From Pseudomonas khavaziana (GTDB lineage Bacteria; Pseudomonadota; Gammaproteobacteria; Pseudomonadales; Pseudomonadaceae): a stretch of DNA of 64,000 bases. Positions within the stretch are counted from its first letter, which is position 1. Every line of letters begins with the position of its first letter. The stretch is taken from contig NZ_JAHSTT010000015.1 of NCBI RefSeq assembly GCF_019145205.1, positions 1-64,000 of the forward strand, read 5' to 3'. The position numbers and the translations under genes were made by a program. Below are positions 52,892 to 61,670 of the stretch, piece after piece. Below the pieces are notes generated by a model that was not told the DNA's origin, made no database searches, and was given only the letters and a program-made list of their open reading frames with translations.

Positions 52892-53860
52892 TCAGGCTAC
52901 CAATCGAAGGGCAGTGTCGAGTGCGCGTTGTTTGATGGCAGCACCCTGGCCAAACCAGGCCGCGTCCATGCGGTACTCATTGCTGCGCGCCCGTCGCTCG
53001 TGATCGACATACTCGGTGACTGAGTTGAGCAAACCCCAGGCGGTGCCCTTGGCGGATTCCAGCTCGGCGCCTCGGCCATGTCCTTCATACATGCTCAGTA
53101 TTTTGTTTAAGGCGCGTTCATTCGAGAGACCGGTGTGCTCAGGCTTATCGGTCTGCACTTCACATAACACACTGCGCAAATACGCCTTGGCCTCATGGTC
53201 TTTTACGGGGCGGACGGCGAGTGTGCGCATGCCGTACATGAAGTCGTCCCATTGCGAGACGGTGATGCCCAGTTGTTGTTTGACGGTGCGAGGATCGAAG
53301 CGCGTGCTGTGTGGCACCTTGATCGCCTGGCTGGCGCCATTGATGGCAATGGTCAGTGTGTTGTTGCAGACCACGCGAATGGTGGTCGGTGTTGCGGTGG
53401 TGGCAAGTGTGCCGTCGCAGGAGGTGGCCAGCAGCAAGTAACCATTCACAACGTCGTTGCCTTTGAGAGCCATCGATTGCCCGGTGCGCGCCAGCGCCCA
53501 GAGCTTGCGGCCACCTTTTAGCACGCCAGCGGTTTCCAGCTCATAGCCTGAGCGCTCGGTCAGATCTCGGTAAAATTCCAACACCTCACGGGGCTGGACC
53601 ACTTGGTAGCGCTGTGACACGACGGACAGTGGGGCTTTGGTGTCAGAGCGAAATAGTACCTTCTGCTCTGGGAAGGAGTGAATGCTGCCCAGATAACCGA
53701 TAGCGTCCGCTTTGAAATGAACTGGGCTTTCCAGAATCTTCCAGTCCATCCCAGCTTCACGTTGCCAGACTTCCAGCGATTGTTTTTCGGTGAGACGACT
53801 GCCCAGGCCATGCCAAGGAGTCGTGCCGATGTAAGCCATGTTTTCGATTTGGTGAGCCAT
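52892..53860 (-). CDS. DUF932 (phage/plasmid-like) protein
   Basis: The 322-residue protein begins MAHQIENMAYIGTTPWHGLGSRL and contains the DUF932 blocks (VSQRYQVVQPREVLEF, GGRKLWALARTG, GYLLLATSCDGTLATTATPTTIRVVCNNTL). The family is shared by phages, plasmids and conjugative islands; function is not established. AGGGA precedes the ATG. Confidence 0.9.
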   Translation of the reverse strand: MAHQIENMAYIGTTPWHGLGSRLTEKQSLEVWQREAGMDWKILESPVHFKADAIGYLGSIHSFPEQKVLFRSDTKAPLSVVSQRYQVVQPREVLEFYRDLTERSGYELETAGVLKGGRKLWALARTGQSMALKGNDVVNGYLLLATSCDGTLATTATPTTIRVVCNNTLTIAINGASQAIKVPHSTRFDPRTVKQQLGITVSQWDDFMYGMRTLAVRPVKDHEAKAYLRSVLCEVQTDKPEHTGLSNERALNKILSMYEGHGRGAELESAKGTAWGLLNSVTEYVDHERRARSNEYRMDAAWFGQGAAIKQRALDTALRLVA

Positions 53861-53949
53861 GTTGACGATTCCCTAGGGTGCAAGCCGGCATAAATGCTGC
53901 GCATCGCGCAGCACTTTCCGGACGTGATTAATGAGTGAGGTGAAATGGT

Positions 53950-54279
53950 TTAGGCAGGTAGGTTGAAGCGGTGATCGCAGAGCAAGCAGAGGTTGTGGGC
54001 GAGTACGTGACGATCTAGCGAATCACCCAGCTGAGCGCCGAGTGCACAGCCGCCGACACTGCCGGCTAGGCCACCAAGGATTGCGCCTGATACCGAGCCG
54101 AGGGTGATGCCGACAGGCCCGGCTGCAGCGCCGATTAGCGCCCCTGCCTGACAGCCAGCAAGTGCGGCGCTGGCGCCACGAGCTGCGCCGCCGAGGGTGC
54201 CAATGGCGGCGCCGATTTTCATTGCGTGATGGAAAGAAGCGACTTTGGGGGAATGACAGCAAGGGCATTGCAATGACAT
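53950..54279 (-). CDS. zinc-ribbon plus glycine-zipper protein
   Basis: From the ATG at 54279 (GGAG nine bases upstream) the protein has 109 residues. A CPCC and CLLC pair at the two ends frame a glycine/alanine-rich central segment (AAIGTLGGAARGASAALAGCQAGALIGAAAGPVGI) that looks like a glycine zipper membrane region. It neighbours DUF932 as in other pseudomonad islands. Confidence 0.65.
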   Translation of the reverse strand: MSLQCPCCHSPKVASFHHAMKIGAAIGTLGGAARGASAALAGCQAGALIGAAAGPVGITLGSVSGAILGGLAGSVGGCALGAQLGDSLDRHVLAHNLCLLCDHRFNLPA

Positions 54280-54948
54280 GGTTCGAAGCTCCATGGTGGG
54301 ATGTCAAAGCAGTGATGTGTGATTGAGATTTTTTCGAATCGAATATGCGTCCGGTACGTTAGTAAAAGACTCAGCGTAGCGATGAGTTATCAGCAGAAGT
54401 CGGCCCAGGCTATGTAATAACGCAGATGCCCTTTTGAAGTCGAACTTCTACGTCAAATCAGTGCCCTTTCGTTTAGTGAATAGACGTGGGCTTTATGCTG
54501 ACGGGGAGATATTGCTCTGTTTCGAGCGCTGCATTCGTTTGCAAATTTGTATGCCTGCCTTGGTCATAAGCGGTCGCTGGCGACAGGCAGAAAACGGCCA
54601 AAAGCGGACCGCCGGCGCGGTTCTGGTTCAGCCCGATAGTCGAGGCTCACAGCATGCGACTGCATATCTAAAGTCATTCTGGCTTATTGCTTACACCTAT
54701 ATCCCTATAGGCCCCCTCTCGCCGTCCAGTTTACTGGGGGGTATTGAAGACCCTCTAAGCCCAGCGGGAGCATGCTCCCTCGCCACAGGGGAACATTAAA
54801 GTCATAAGACTTGTATTGGCCGCTGGGTAATTGGCATAGTGCTACCACTCCCCATCTGACCCGGCGCCAAGGACTAAGTCAGCCAGAAGCTGACGGAAGT
54901 TCAGGGCTTTGCCAGGTTGCTTGTTCCAAGGATCTGGACATTTAACCC
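54280..54948. other. 669-base intergenic region with repeats
   Basis: No gene with a ribosome site is seen. The part from 54586 to 54609 contains a dispersed CGGCCAAAAGCGG motif, and 54763-54789 a REP-like palindrome. Confidence 0.5.
54763..54789. repeat. REP-like palindrome
   Basis: AGCGGGAGCATGCTCCCTCG followed by CCACAGG resembles the second Pseudomonas REP type (GCGGGAGCAAGCTCCCTCGCCAC). It is the only clear REP inside the island. Confidence 0.65.
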
Positions 54949-55314
54949 ATGAAAACATACGCAGCGCTGGCCCTTGCGCTCACCACCCTGTGCAGCCCCG
55001 TCCACGCGGCGAGCTGGCAGATTTGCCGGCTGGACGTACAGATCGTCAACGTCTTGAAACAACCGTATCCACAGCTGCAGGGGCGGATCCTCAAGGTCGC
55101 CCCGACCTCCCCCACCACGCAATGTCCCCAGCAAGGCTCGACGGTCACCTTCACCCCGGAAACCACCGATTACCAGAACACCCTCCCGCGTCGGCAATGG
55201 CCTCGAAAAGGCCAGTCGGTGCAGATTGACTACCGGTATCTGGATGGGATTTGCAAGTGCGACGGCCACCCGCATCCGTGTCGCATCGAGCACTACCCAC
55301 TCATGGGGCGCTAA
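54949..55314 (+). CDS. small exported protein, function unknown
   Basis: The 121-residue protein has a signal peptide cleaved after VHA. The mature part contains six cysteines (QICRL, TQCPQ, GICKCDGHPHPC) and a basic stretch (PRRQWPRKGQSVQIDYRYL). GC content is high, unlike the downstream genes, so this may be chromosomal in origin. No family is recognised. Confidence 0.6.
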   Translation: MKTYAALALALTTLCSPVHAASWQICRLDVQIVNVLKQPYPQLQGRILKVAPTSPTTQCPQQGSTVTFTPETTDYQNTLPRRQWPRKGQSVQIDYRYLDGICKCDGHPHPCRIEHYPLMGR

Positions 55315-55444
55315 TCGGGCGTCACTCGCTCACGCAACCTTCGCAGCAACCCATCGCATGGATATGCCCAGCACTCCTTCGCGCGGAATGCGTGGCGCTG
55401 TAGCATCATGAATTCTGGCAGCAATCCAGCTCTAAGGACGATTG

Positions 55445-55555
55445 ATGGCTATTAACTTTGAACCCAAGATAGGGCAGATCTTAGAGTGTAATTACGGCCA
55501 CTATCAGTACGATGAAAACGCCATGGCTCTCATTAGAGGGACTCAAGCGTACTAG
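55445..55555 (+). pseudogene. N-terminal remnant of a PemK/MazF-type toxin gene
   Basis: A 36-codon frame with AAGGA upstream reads MAINFEPKIGQILECNYGHY, which resembles the N terminus of PemK/MazF-type toxins (xPKxGxILxCxFG), then loses similarity and stops. No antitoxin is next to it. The identification rests on about 20 residues. Confidence 0.4.
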
Positions 55556-55632
55556 CTGCCTATCAGCCATTCCAGCTCGGCCTTTCCAATTAGAAAGTCA
55601 GTTATCGGCCAAAAGTGGCCAGTCGAATCGAT

Positions 55633-56856
55633 TCAAGCTTCACCCTCAAATATCTCGACTCGTATCAATTTGAACAGCTTACCCACCAGCGTGAAAGTCA
55701 TCAAATACACTGGAAGCTTTCGACCCAGAGCTGCTGATATTCCAGTTCCATCGATTAACTCTACCGATGCAAGATAGTTGTTCTCGGTCTGACGGTAGTC
55801 GACATGAATGTCCGCGCCCCAAAATACAGGAGTTCGAAGAATTGCGCTGATGGTTATTTTATGACCATTTATTTCAACCTCGTTGCCGTCAAGAATAAGG
55901 CTGGCTCTAACATCCTTTTGCTCATCAGCCATCAATACGCACACATAGGAAGAATCATCGAAGGCGAACGCTGAGCCATCGCCAAGTTGACTAAATCCAT
56001 TCCCGATCAGCTCTTTCAGGAGTTGTTTGAAATACGGAACGCTCGAAAATTTAAGGTTATCTGAATGCTCAGAGAGATTAACAATATGCTCGAAGACCCC
56101 CTCCAGTTCGCACGTATCTGCCCGAGAGTAGGAAGATTCTACCAATCTATCTGCCAACAAATGCATCAGCGCCGTAACCTTATTACTATCAGTAATTGCA
56201 TCAAATATACGAACTGCTCCTTCTTTCTGTTTTTCGTCCTTTATCTTGGACGCGTACTCCACTGTTGTTGCAAACGTCCTGAATAAGTCATAGGTTATCG
56301 CACTCAAAAAATTTAAATACTGCCAATGAAACGCCTTACTAGGATCCCTGAAATACACATAGTCATCAAGCAGCTTGGCCAAGCTTTTCCTCTCTTTGTC
56401 CAACTTGAGCTGTTGTGTGCTGGAAGACGTACTGCGATCACCCTCGGTCCCCCCATCTCCCCCAATGCTTTCAGCGCTATCAGCATAGATGCTTATAACT
56501 ATATCTGAGACCATTGGATGACTTGAATTGAATTCACTTTTAAGTTTTTCATTGAATGCATTTGACAGTGACTCGATGTTGCTAATGAATTGCTGGCCTG
56601 TCAGGTAATTCATTTCAGATAAATGATTTTTGTTATTTTGCTGAATTGAATAATATACGAAAGCGACCGACATAAGCGTAAATAGCGGCGAAAGGATTCC
56701 GCTAAGGTATGATCCGAATCCTCCCCAGTCAGCATTACTCTTTGATATTTCAGTAAACCCAAAGCGGTGCCACATATAGTAAACATAAATACCAATCGGA
56801 ATGACGCATACAATTACAGCAATTGCAACAAGACTCTTGATAGCATTTCTACTCAT
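55633..56856 (-). CDS. putAbiC-like membrane phage-defence protein
   Basis: The 407-residue protein starts with a transmembrane helix (LVAIAVIVCVIPIGIYVYYMW), then WGGFGSYLSGILSPLFTLMSVAFVYYSIQQNNKN, a second membrane segment, then a soluble region containing YLNFLSAITYDLFRTFATTVEYA. This order resembles the putative AbiC family, linked to abortive phage infection. The gene is AT-rich and adjacent to other defence genes. Confidence 0.6.
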   Translation of the reverse strand: MSRNAIKSLVAIAVIVCVIPIGIYVYYMWHRFGFTEISKSNADWGGFGSYLSGILSPLFTLMSVAFVYYSIQQNNKNHLSEMNYLTGQQFISNIESLSNAFNEKLKSEFNSSHPMVSDIVISIYADSAESIGGDGGTEGDRSTSSSTQQLKLDKERKSLAKLLDDYVYFRDPSKAFHWQYLNFLSAITYDLFRTFATTVEYASKIKDEKQKEGAVRIFDAITDSNKVTALMHLLADRLVESSYSRADTCELEGVFEHIVNLSEHSDNLKFSSVPYFKQLLKELIGNGFSQLGDGSAFAFDDSSYVCVLMADEQKDVRASLILDGNEVEINGHKITISAILRTPVFWGADIHVDYRQTENNYLASVELIDGTGISAALGRKLPVYLMTFTLVGKLFKLIRVEIFEGEA

Positions 56857-57383
56857 CGTAAATTAACCTTTTTCTGCTGCCATGCAGATTCAACGCTGGC
56901 GCGATGCCGATAGCGAATAGTGGCATGAACACATCAGAAAAACACCTGTTAGCTAAAGCAAGGATGGCGACTATTTCGGGAAAGTCGTGGCTAGTCTATT
57001 TCGCATCTGGCGCGCTCAGGCTTCGTTCCCGACGCTCAGTCCTGTGTATGAACGTCCGCTATGGGTCGATTCTGTTGAAAAAGTCGACTTTGAATTCCAC
57101 GGCAGAAAAGTACGCGTCTGAGATTGAAATCTGAATTTTTGGCAGTAGGTTCAGGACTCGGATTTCACGTAGCAGCGTGCAAAAAAGGTCTTTTCACCCA
57201 TCAGTATTCGAGCGTTTTGGGCAAGCCGACTTTTTCAACACAATCGGTCGAAAGCGGACTTAGTGCAGTGTCCGCTGTTGGCCGATTGTTGCCCTCGGTG
57301 AGAGGCAGGAATCGGCCAAAAGCCTCCGTTCGTGGTCAGGCAGCACTCACCCACGTCGGGATCTACGCCCTATTGCAGTTTAC
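56857..57383. other. 527-base intergenic region holding a MITE-like element
   Basis: No gene is seen. It contains the 204-base inverted-repeat element at 57055-57258 and two copies of the TTGGCCGAT dispersed motif at 57278-57323. Confidence 0.55.
57055..57258. mobile_element. 204-bp MITE-like inverted-repeat element
   Basis: The ends share TCCGCT, then GATT and TGTTGAAAAAGTCG, as imperfect 32-base inverted repeats (57055-57086 and 57227-57258). No transposase fits in between. I see no clear target duplication. Confidence 0.55.
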
Positions 57384-58334
57384 TCAACTTCGTGTGAAGA
57401 AAATATTCTGTAAAGCCGTGTTGGATACACTGCATGATTCGATTTCCGATACCTTGATCATATGGGGGTCCGAAAGACTCAATGCTCCGAGAGAAAATAT
57501 GTAACACGCGAGCATGGAGAAATAGTAACTCTCATATCGTTCCAATGAAGACTTACTCGTTTTAAATGGGCTCAATGCTGATCCATGGGCTCGTTCATTT
57601 CGCATGGTGAATAACCATATCGAGAGCAAGAACTCTATCCTGCGGGCATCGGTAGGAACATTGTTGGGGTTTGTGAGGTCAAGAACTGGAGAAATATTAC
57701 GTCTTTTCTGCGTACCTACTACGCCCGACAGATAAAGCCGCATGAAACTGGAAGCTGATTGAAGTAGCTCGCCAGATGGGATTGGCGTAATTTTTTTCGA
57801 CTTATCGATACTGAACTTTTTTATAAATTCGTCGTAAAATTGTTTTCCAGTGCAGTCAACCACCCTTCCATAAAACTGCTTGTTTGCATCGTTTTGTGGC
57901 ACATACGATTCACACATTCGTTTAACAATGTACATTAATGTTGGGGAGGGCAAGTTGCGGCAAAGACTATCCGTAATAACCTTCCACTGCGCAGGGGCCG
58001 ATTTAATTAACTCTTTACCCAGACCTTGCGCTACGCCTTTTAAACCTTTTTTTGGATAGCGTATCTGGGAGGAGCTATCAATAACCCTGAAACAATGGTC
58101 AAACATGTAATCTGGACGACGCGGTAGCGCTTCTAGACCGTCTAGATAGTGGCCAATATAAATACTTTGGTTATTATCCAAAGGTTTGCCTAGCTTCGCA
58201 GTTTTGAAAGGGATGCTGTTGTCATTTCGTTCTAAGCACGAATCAAACTTTTCTTCAGCTTTAAACTTTGTGCCTTGAGGCCATTGATGATAAGCATTTA
58301 ATCGAGCTGCCTTAAAATCCACTATTAACTCCAT
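57384..58334 (-). CDS. HEPN-motif protein, putative defence RNase
   Basis: The 316-residue protein has no signal peptide. Near residues 240-265 FLLSIWLFTMRNERAHGSALSPF holds the Rx4H signature (RNERAH) of HEPN RNases, within helices as expected. The rest is helical with no known motif. Adjacent abortive-infection-like genes fit a toxin-type role. AT-rich. Confidence 0.55.
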   Translation of the reverse strand: MELIVDFKAARLNAYHQWPQGTKFKAEEKFDSCLERNDNSIPFKTAKLGKPLDNNQSIYIGHYLDGLEALPRRPDYMFDHCFRVIDSSSQIRYPKKGLKGVAQGLGKELIKSAPAQWKVITDSLCRNLPSPTLMYIVKRMCESYVPQNDANKQFYGRVVDCTGKQFYDEFIKKFSIDKSKKITPIPSGELLQSASSFMRLYLSGVVGTQKRRNISPVLDLTNPNNVPTDARRIEFLLSIWLFTMRNERAHGSALSPFKTSKSSLERYESYYFSMLACYIFSLGALSLSDPHMIKVSEIESCSVSNTALQNIFFTRS

Positions 58335-58709
58335 TTTCTAAAAATAATGTTGAATTGGTGATTTCGTATTCCGATATTGAAAGCCAACAGCTTGCAAGCT
58401 CAACGACTAGGGCTGGCTTTGTGGCATCACGTTACGCTGCTCGGCGGCGAACGTCTACGTTCACCCGCAGGAGGTTCGATCTCAAGCGCGTACTTTTCTG
58501 TCGTGGATACCATGGCCGACTTTTTTAACAGTATCGGCCATAAGCTTAACAGTTTGCCTAACCCTTATCATAAGGAGGAAACGGTGTTCTATCTTTCATG
58601 GGGCTCGTTCAGTCAGCCATTAAGGCCTCCTTGGTGATGTGTTGATTACCGAACCATTTAAGCTAAGGGTTGGTTTCACCAGATTGGAGCGAACGTCTTA
58701 AGCGCCTTG
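58335..58709. other. 375-base gap with attC-like sequence
   Basis: No gene is seen. The right end carries the attC-like site of the DUF2971 gene. Confidence 0.5.
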
Positions 58710-58717
58710 TTAGCTGG
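58646..58717 (-). other. attC-like sequence after DUF2971 stop
   Basis: On the minus strand the stop TAA is part of GCTAACAAGGCGCTTAAGACG, resembling the first half of an attC (compare TAACAAACGCCTCAAG of VCR), and TTAGCTTAAATGG, then TTCGGTAA about 45 bases later resembles a degenerate second half. Confidence 0.35.
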
Positions 58718-59588
58718 TATACTCCATGCGACGTATTACTCCGCCAATCATTTCTAGCTGATAGAGCTCACAATGAGCATACCGAGAAGAGACTAGTTTC
58801 AATATTTCAGCTTTGATTTCAGGGCTCAGTTTTAAACCAAACGTAATTGATTTTAATTCATTGGGGTAGAATTTAAAATCCGTATAGAGAGTATCTTTGA
58901 CAGGGTTTATTTTGTGAATGACCCGCCACTCTTTTTCGTATTCCCAGTCTTTTGTTTTTGTATGATATATAGCCAGTCTTGTTTCTTTATTTTGCTTTGG
59001 GCTAGGGCCATACAGATAGAAATCAACAGCGCTGCCAATAATTGGAGCTTCATTGGTGTACCTTACTTTTTCGGCTGCACCGAATGGAGTTGAAAGCTCA
59101 TTAATATGCTGAAATCCTAGCATGCAACCTTTATAACTATCCCCATAGTGCGCCCACATTAAGGTGTTAAATTCGTTTTCAGTTAGGCAGAAGCAGCGAA
59201 GGGTTCCATCGTTATTCAGCTCTGTACTTTTTCTAAAGAGCTCTTCTAAGCTTTCTGTACTTTTCGGAACAACTGATTCGAGTTGTTTTAATACTGACTT
59301 TTGGGGTGCCCCTTGCTTTTTTAATTGCCGTAGCAACCCAATAATCTCTTGTGTCCACTGGGAATAAAGAGATAGGTCGACATTCATACCTGAATAAGCA
59401 ATTTCAACGAGTTTTTTTGCGTAAATAGGTCTTGACTCATCGAAGCCTGGAGATAATATTGGCATTCGTTGAAGCTCACTAACATCATTAAATTGGCAAG
59501 GACTTTGCCACCTCAAGCGCCCCGTTTTTAATACTATTTCTGTAGTGCTAGCAGTTGTATATTTGTAAAGAATATCTGGAGCTTTCAC
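58710..59588 (-). CDS. DUF2971 protein
   Basis: A GTG start at 59588 with AGGAG closely upstream gives 292 residues. The family marks are FCLTENEFNTLMWAHYGDSYKGCMLGF and WEYEKEWRVIH. DUF2971 proteins are widespread in mobile regions and defence islands; function is unknown. The stop codon is embedded in an attC-like sequence. Confidence 0.85.
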   Translation of the reverse strand: MKAPDILYKYTTASTTEIVLKTGRLRWQSPCQFNDVSELQRMPILSPGFDESRPIYAKKLVEIAYSGMNVDLSLYSQWTQEIIGLLRQLKKQGAPQKSVLKQLESVVPKSTESLEELFRKSTELNNDGTLRCFCLTENEFNTLMWAHYGDSYKGCMLGFQHINELSTPFGAAEKVRYTNEAPIIGSAVDFYLYGPSPKQNKETRLAIYHTKTKDWEYEKEWRVIHKINPVKDTLYTDFKFYPNELKSITFGLKLSPEIKAEILKLVSSRYAHCELYQLEMIGGVIRRMEYTS

Positions 59589-59742
59589 TTCCTCTCCTGA
59601 TGACTAACTATAAATAGACGACATAGGTGACGTAATGTTTCCGCCGTTTGTGCCTGATAAAGCCCCCGTCCATACGTAATTCCTAGTTTGACTCGAGTAT
59701 CGTGCCAGAAACGCGACATGCTGAAACGAGGAAAAAAGCGAC

Positions 59743-60108
59743 ATGACATATCAGCACATTACTGGTGGAGCAGCAGCATGTCCATGGTCCGCTTCCGGGC
59801 TGCTTTCTGCCTGTCGTGAAGGACTGAAAACCAAACGCGGACACTCCCTGCCCATTTCTTCCATCAGGGAATATGTCTGGTTGTTAGCCAGTCTTGGCAA
59901 GGATAAACTTCGGCCAGAGTCTATGGGGGCTCTCAGGACTTTGAGCGGAGCAAGGGAAAGGATGTTAAGCCGAGGATCGGAGTGGCAGAGACGGGAGTCA
60001 TATGTACACGCGCCGGGCGTGCTCGAAGGCGCACGTAAGGCTCGAGCGATGAGGCCGTCAGCCAATCCGCAAGTGAAGTGCTTAAATCCTGGGGAAATGT
60101 TGGCATGA
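59743..60108 (+). CDS. possible small gene upstream of Septu-like pair
   Basis: The 121-codon frame has GAGGAA ten bases upstream and its stop overlaps the next start as ATGA, both in favour of translation. The product is basic with no known motif and its composition is untypical. It is just as likely to be non-coding. Confidence 0.3.
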   Translation: MTYQHITGGAAACPWSASGLLSACREGLKTKRGHSLPISSIREYVWLLASLGKDKLRPESMGALRTLSGARERMLSRGSEWQRRESYVHAPGVLEGARKARAMRPSANPQVKCLNPGEMLA

Positions 60109-61667
60109 GGTTCGTAGTACAATTTAGGTCTGGCGATTCGCCAACGACCAATCACTACCCGCATGCAGTGCTTGTCCAGGATAATTGGGACGACTATGGC
60201 TATAAGACAACGTTCCACGTCACGCTGCATATGTCGGCGGATGAACGCTTTGATCTCGGCAACATTAAGATAATCGAGACCGGTCAAACAAGCGGCTACA
60301 CCGTGATGCCCAGGCGCCCTTTCAAGGAATTGCCTACTGGTCATGCATCGCTAGGTGCAGACCTCGATTATTACGAGACGATCTTCAAACTCGGACGCGA
60401 CGTCTTCGAGCCATATTTCAGAGGCCTTCGAGATGTCGCGTTCGACGACGAGATTAAGGCCAGTATCGAAGACAGCGAAGCCTATCGAGTCTCACTGTTG
60501 CGTTTTGGCGGTGCCGAACGGACCCTCGGTGACGCCGCACGATTACTGCGTGGGCCTACCTTACCGACGAAACGGAGAAGTGCAGGTTTTAAAGTCAAGT
60601 TTAAGACGCGGGTGGCGCGTCGCTCGAACACCTTCACGATCGACTTCGATTTTCGGCGGCGCGGCCGTCTGCCGAACCGTATCAACGCTCTGATTGGCTA
60701 CAACGGCACGGGCAAGACCCGGCTGCTCTCGAACCTCGCAATTGTGGCGAGCGGATACGGCTACGGCAGCAAAGAAGACGTGCTGGATAATGCGGCTGGA
60801 CGGTTTCTCGGGAACGCGCCGCCGTTCAAGACCGTGGTCGTAGTGTCCTACAGCGCGTTCGACACCTTCGTCATTCCGGGGCGCACAGAGGTGGAGAAGG
60901 AGAGGCTCCAGGAGCGCGGAGAGATTTTTGGGTACGTTTATTGTGGTCTGCGCGAGAGATCGGACGATGGCGCGCCGAACGGTGAACAGGCCTACCGGTT
61001 GCGCACGCCAACGGAAATCGAGTCGGAGTTCTTGTCGGCACTAGCGCGCGTCCGTGAAGCTGATCGCTTGGAGAGCCTGCTGGAGGTTCTGAAACCGCTC
61101 CTGCGCGATCCATCTTTCCAGCGAATCGGACTGACCCAGATCTACACCAATCGCGATGATGACGAGCTCGGCGAGCTTTTTCGCAGCCTGAGCAGTGGTC
61201 ACAAGGTGGTCCTTAAAATCGTCACCGAACTCACAGCGCACATCTCGGGTTCGGAGCCAACGCTAGTACTCATCGACGAGCCCGAAACCCACCTCCATCC
61301 ACCGTTGCTGGCCGCGTTTCTCAAGAGTGTGCGCGCGTGTCTAGAAACCTTCGATGGCTACGCGATCATCGCCACCCACTCGCCGGTGGTCCTGCAGGAA
61401 ACTCCGGCGAAATATGTCCAGGTGCTGCGCCGAGTCGCCGACCAGACACGAGTAGTGACGCCAAGCGTGGAGACGTTCGCGGAGAGTATTGGCGTAATAA
61501 CGCAGGAGGTTTTCAATCTTGGCGACGGCTCCACCGATTGGCACGAAACACTGAGCGCGCTGGCGCGTCGAAACACACTTGAGGAGATCGAGGAGGCGTT
61601 CGGTCGCAAGCTGGGCTTTGCTGCACGCTCCTATGTCCTGAGCATTCGCGACGAGATGGAGGGGTAG
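60105..61667 (+). CDS. PtuA-like AAA ATPase (Septu)
   Basis: The ATG at 60105 (GGGGAAA upstream) gives 520 residues. A 185-residue N-terminal region is followed by an ABC-type ATPase: ALIGYNGTGKTRLLS (Walker A), FRSLSSGHKVVLKIV (signature), TLVLIDEPETHLHPPLL (Walker B, about residue 389) and IIATHSPVVLQE (His switch). Paired with an HNH gene three bases downstream, it fits the Septu defence system PtuA. Confidence 0.8.
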   Translation: MRFVVQFRSGDSPTTNHYPHAVLVQDNWDDYGYKTTFHVTLHMSADERFDLGNIKIIETGQTSGYTVMPRRPFKELPTGHASLGADLDYYETIFKLGRDVFEPYFRGLRDVAFDDEIKASIEDSEAYRVSLLRFGGAERTLGDAARLLRGPTLPTKRRSAGFKVKFKTRVARRSNTFTIDFDFRRRGRLPNRINALIGYNGTGKTRLLSNLAIVASGYGYGSKEDVLDNAAGRFLGNAPPFKTVVVVSYSAFDTFVIPGRTEVEKERLQERGEIFGYVYCGLRERSDDGAPNGEQAYRLRTPTEIESEFLSALARVREADRLESLLEVLKPLLRDPSFQRIGLTQIYTNRDDDELGELFRSLSSGHKVVLKIVTELTAHISGSEPTLVLIDEPETHLHPPLLAAFLKSVRACLETFDGYAIIATHSPVVLQETPAKYVQVLRRVADQTRVVTPSVETFAESIGVITQEVFNLGDGSTDWHETLSALARRNTLEEIEEAFGRKLGFAARSYVLSIRDEMEG

Positions 61668-61670
61668 CGG

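Noticed and set aside
59751..60344. 197-codon minus-strand frame
   Set aside because: It runs antisense into the clearly coding PtuA-like gene and looks like a shadow.
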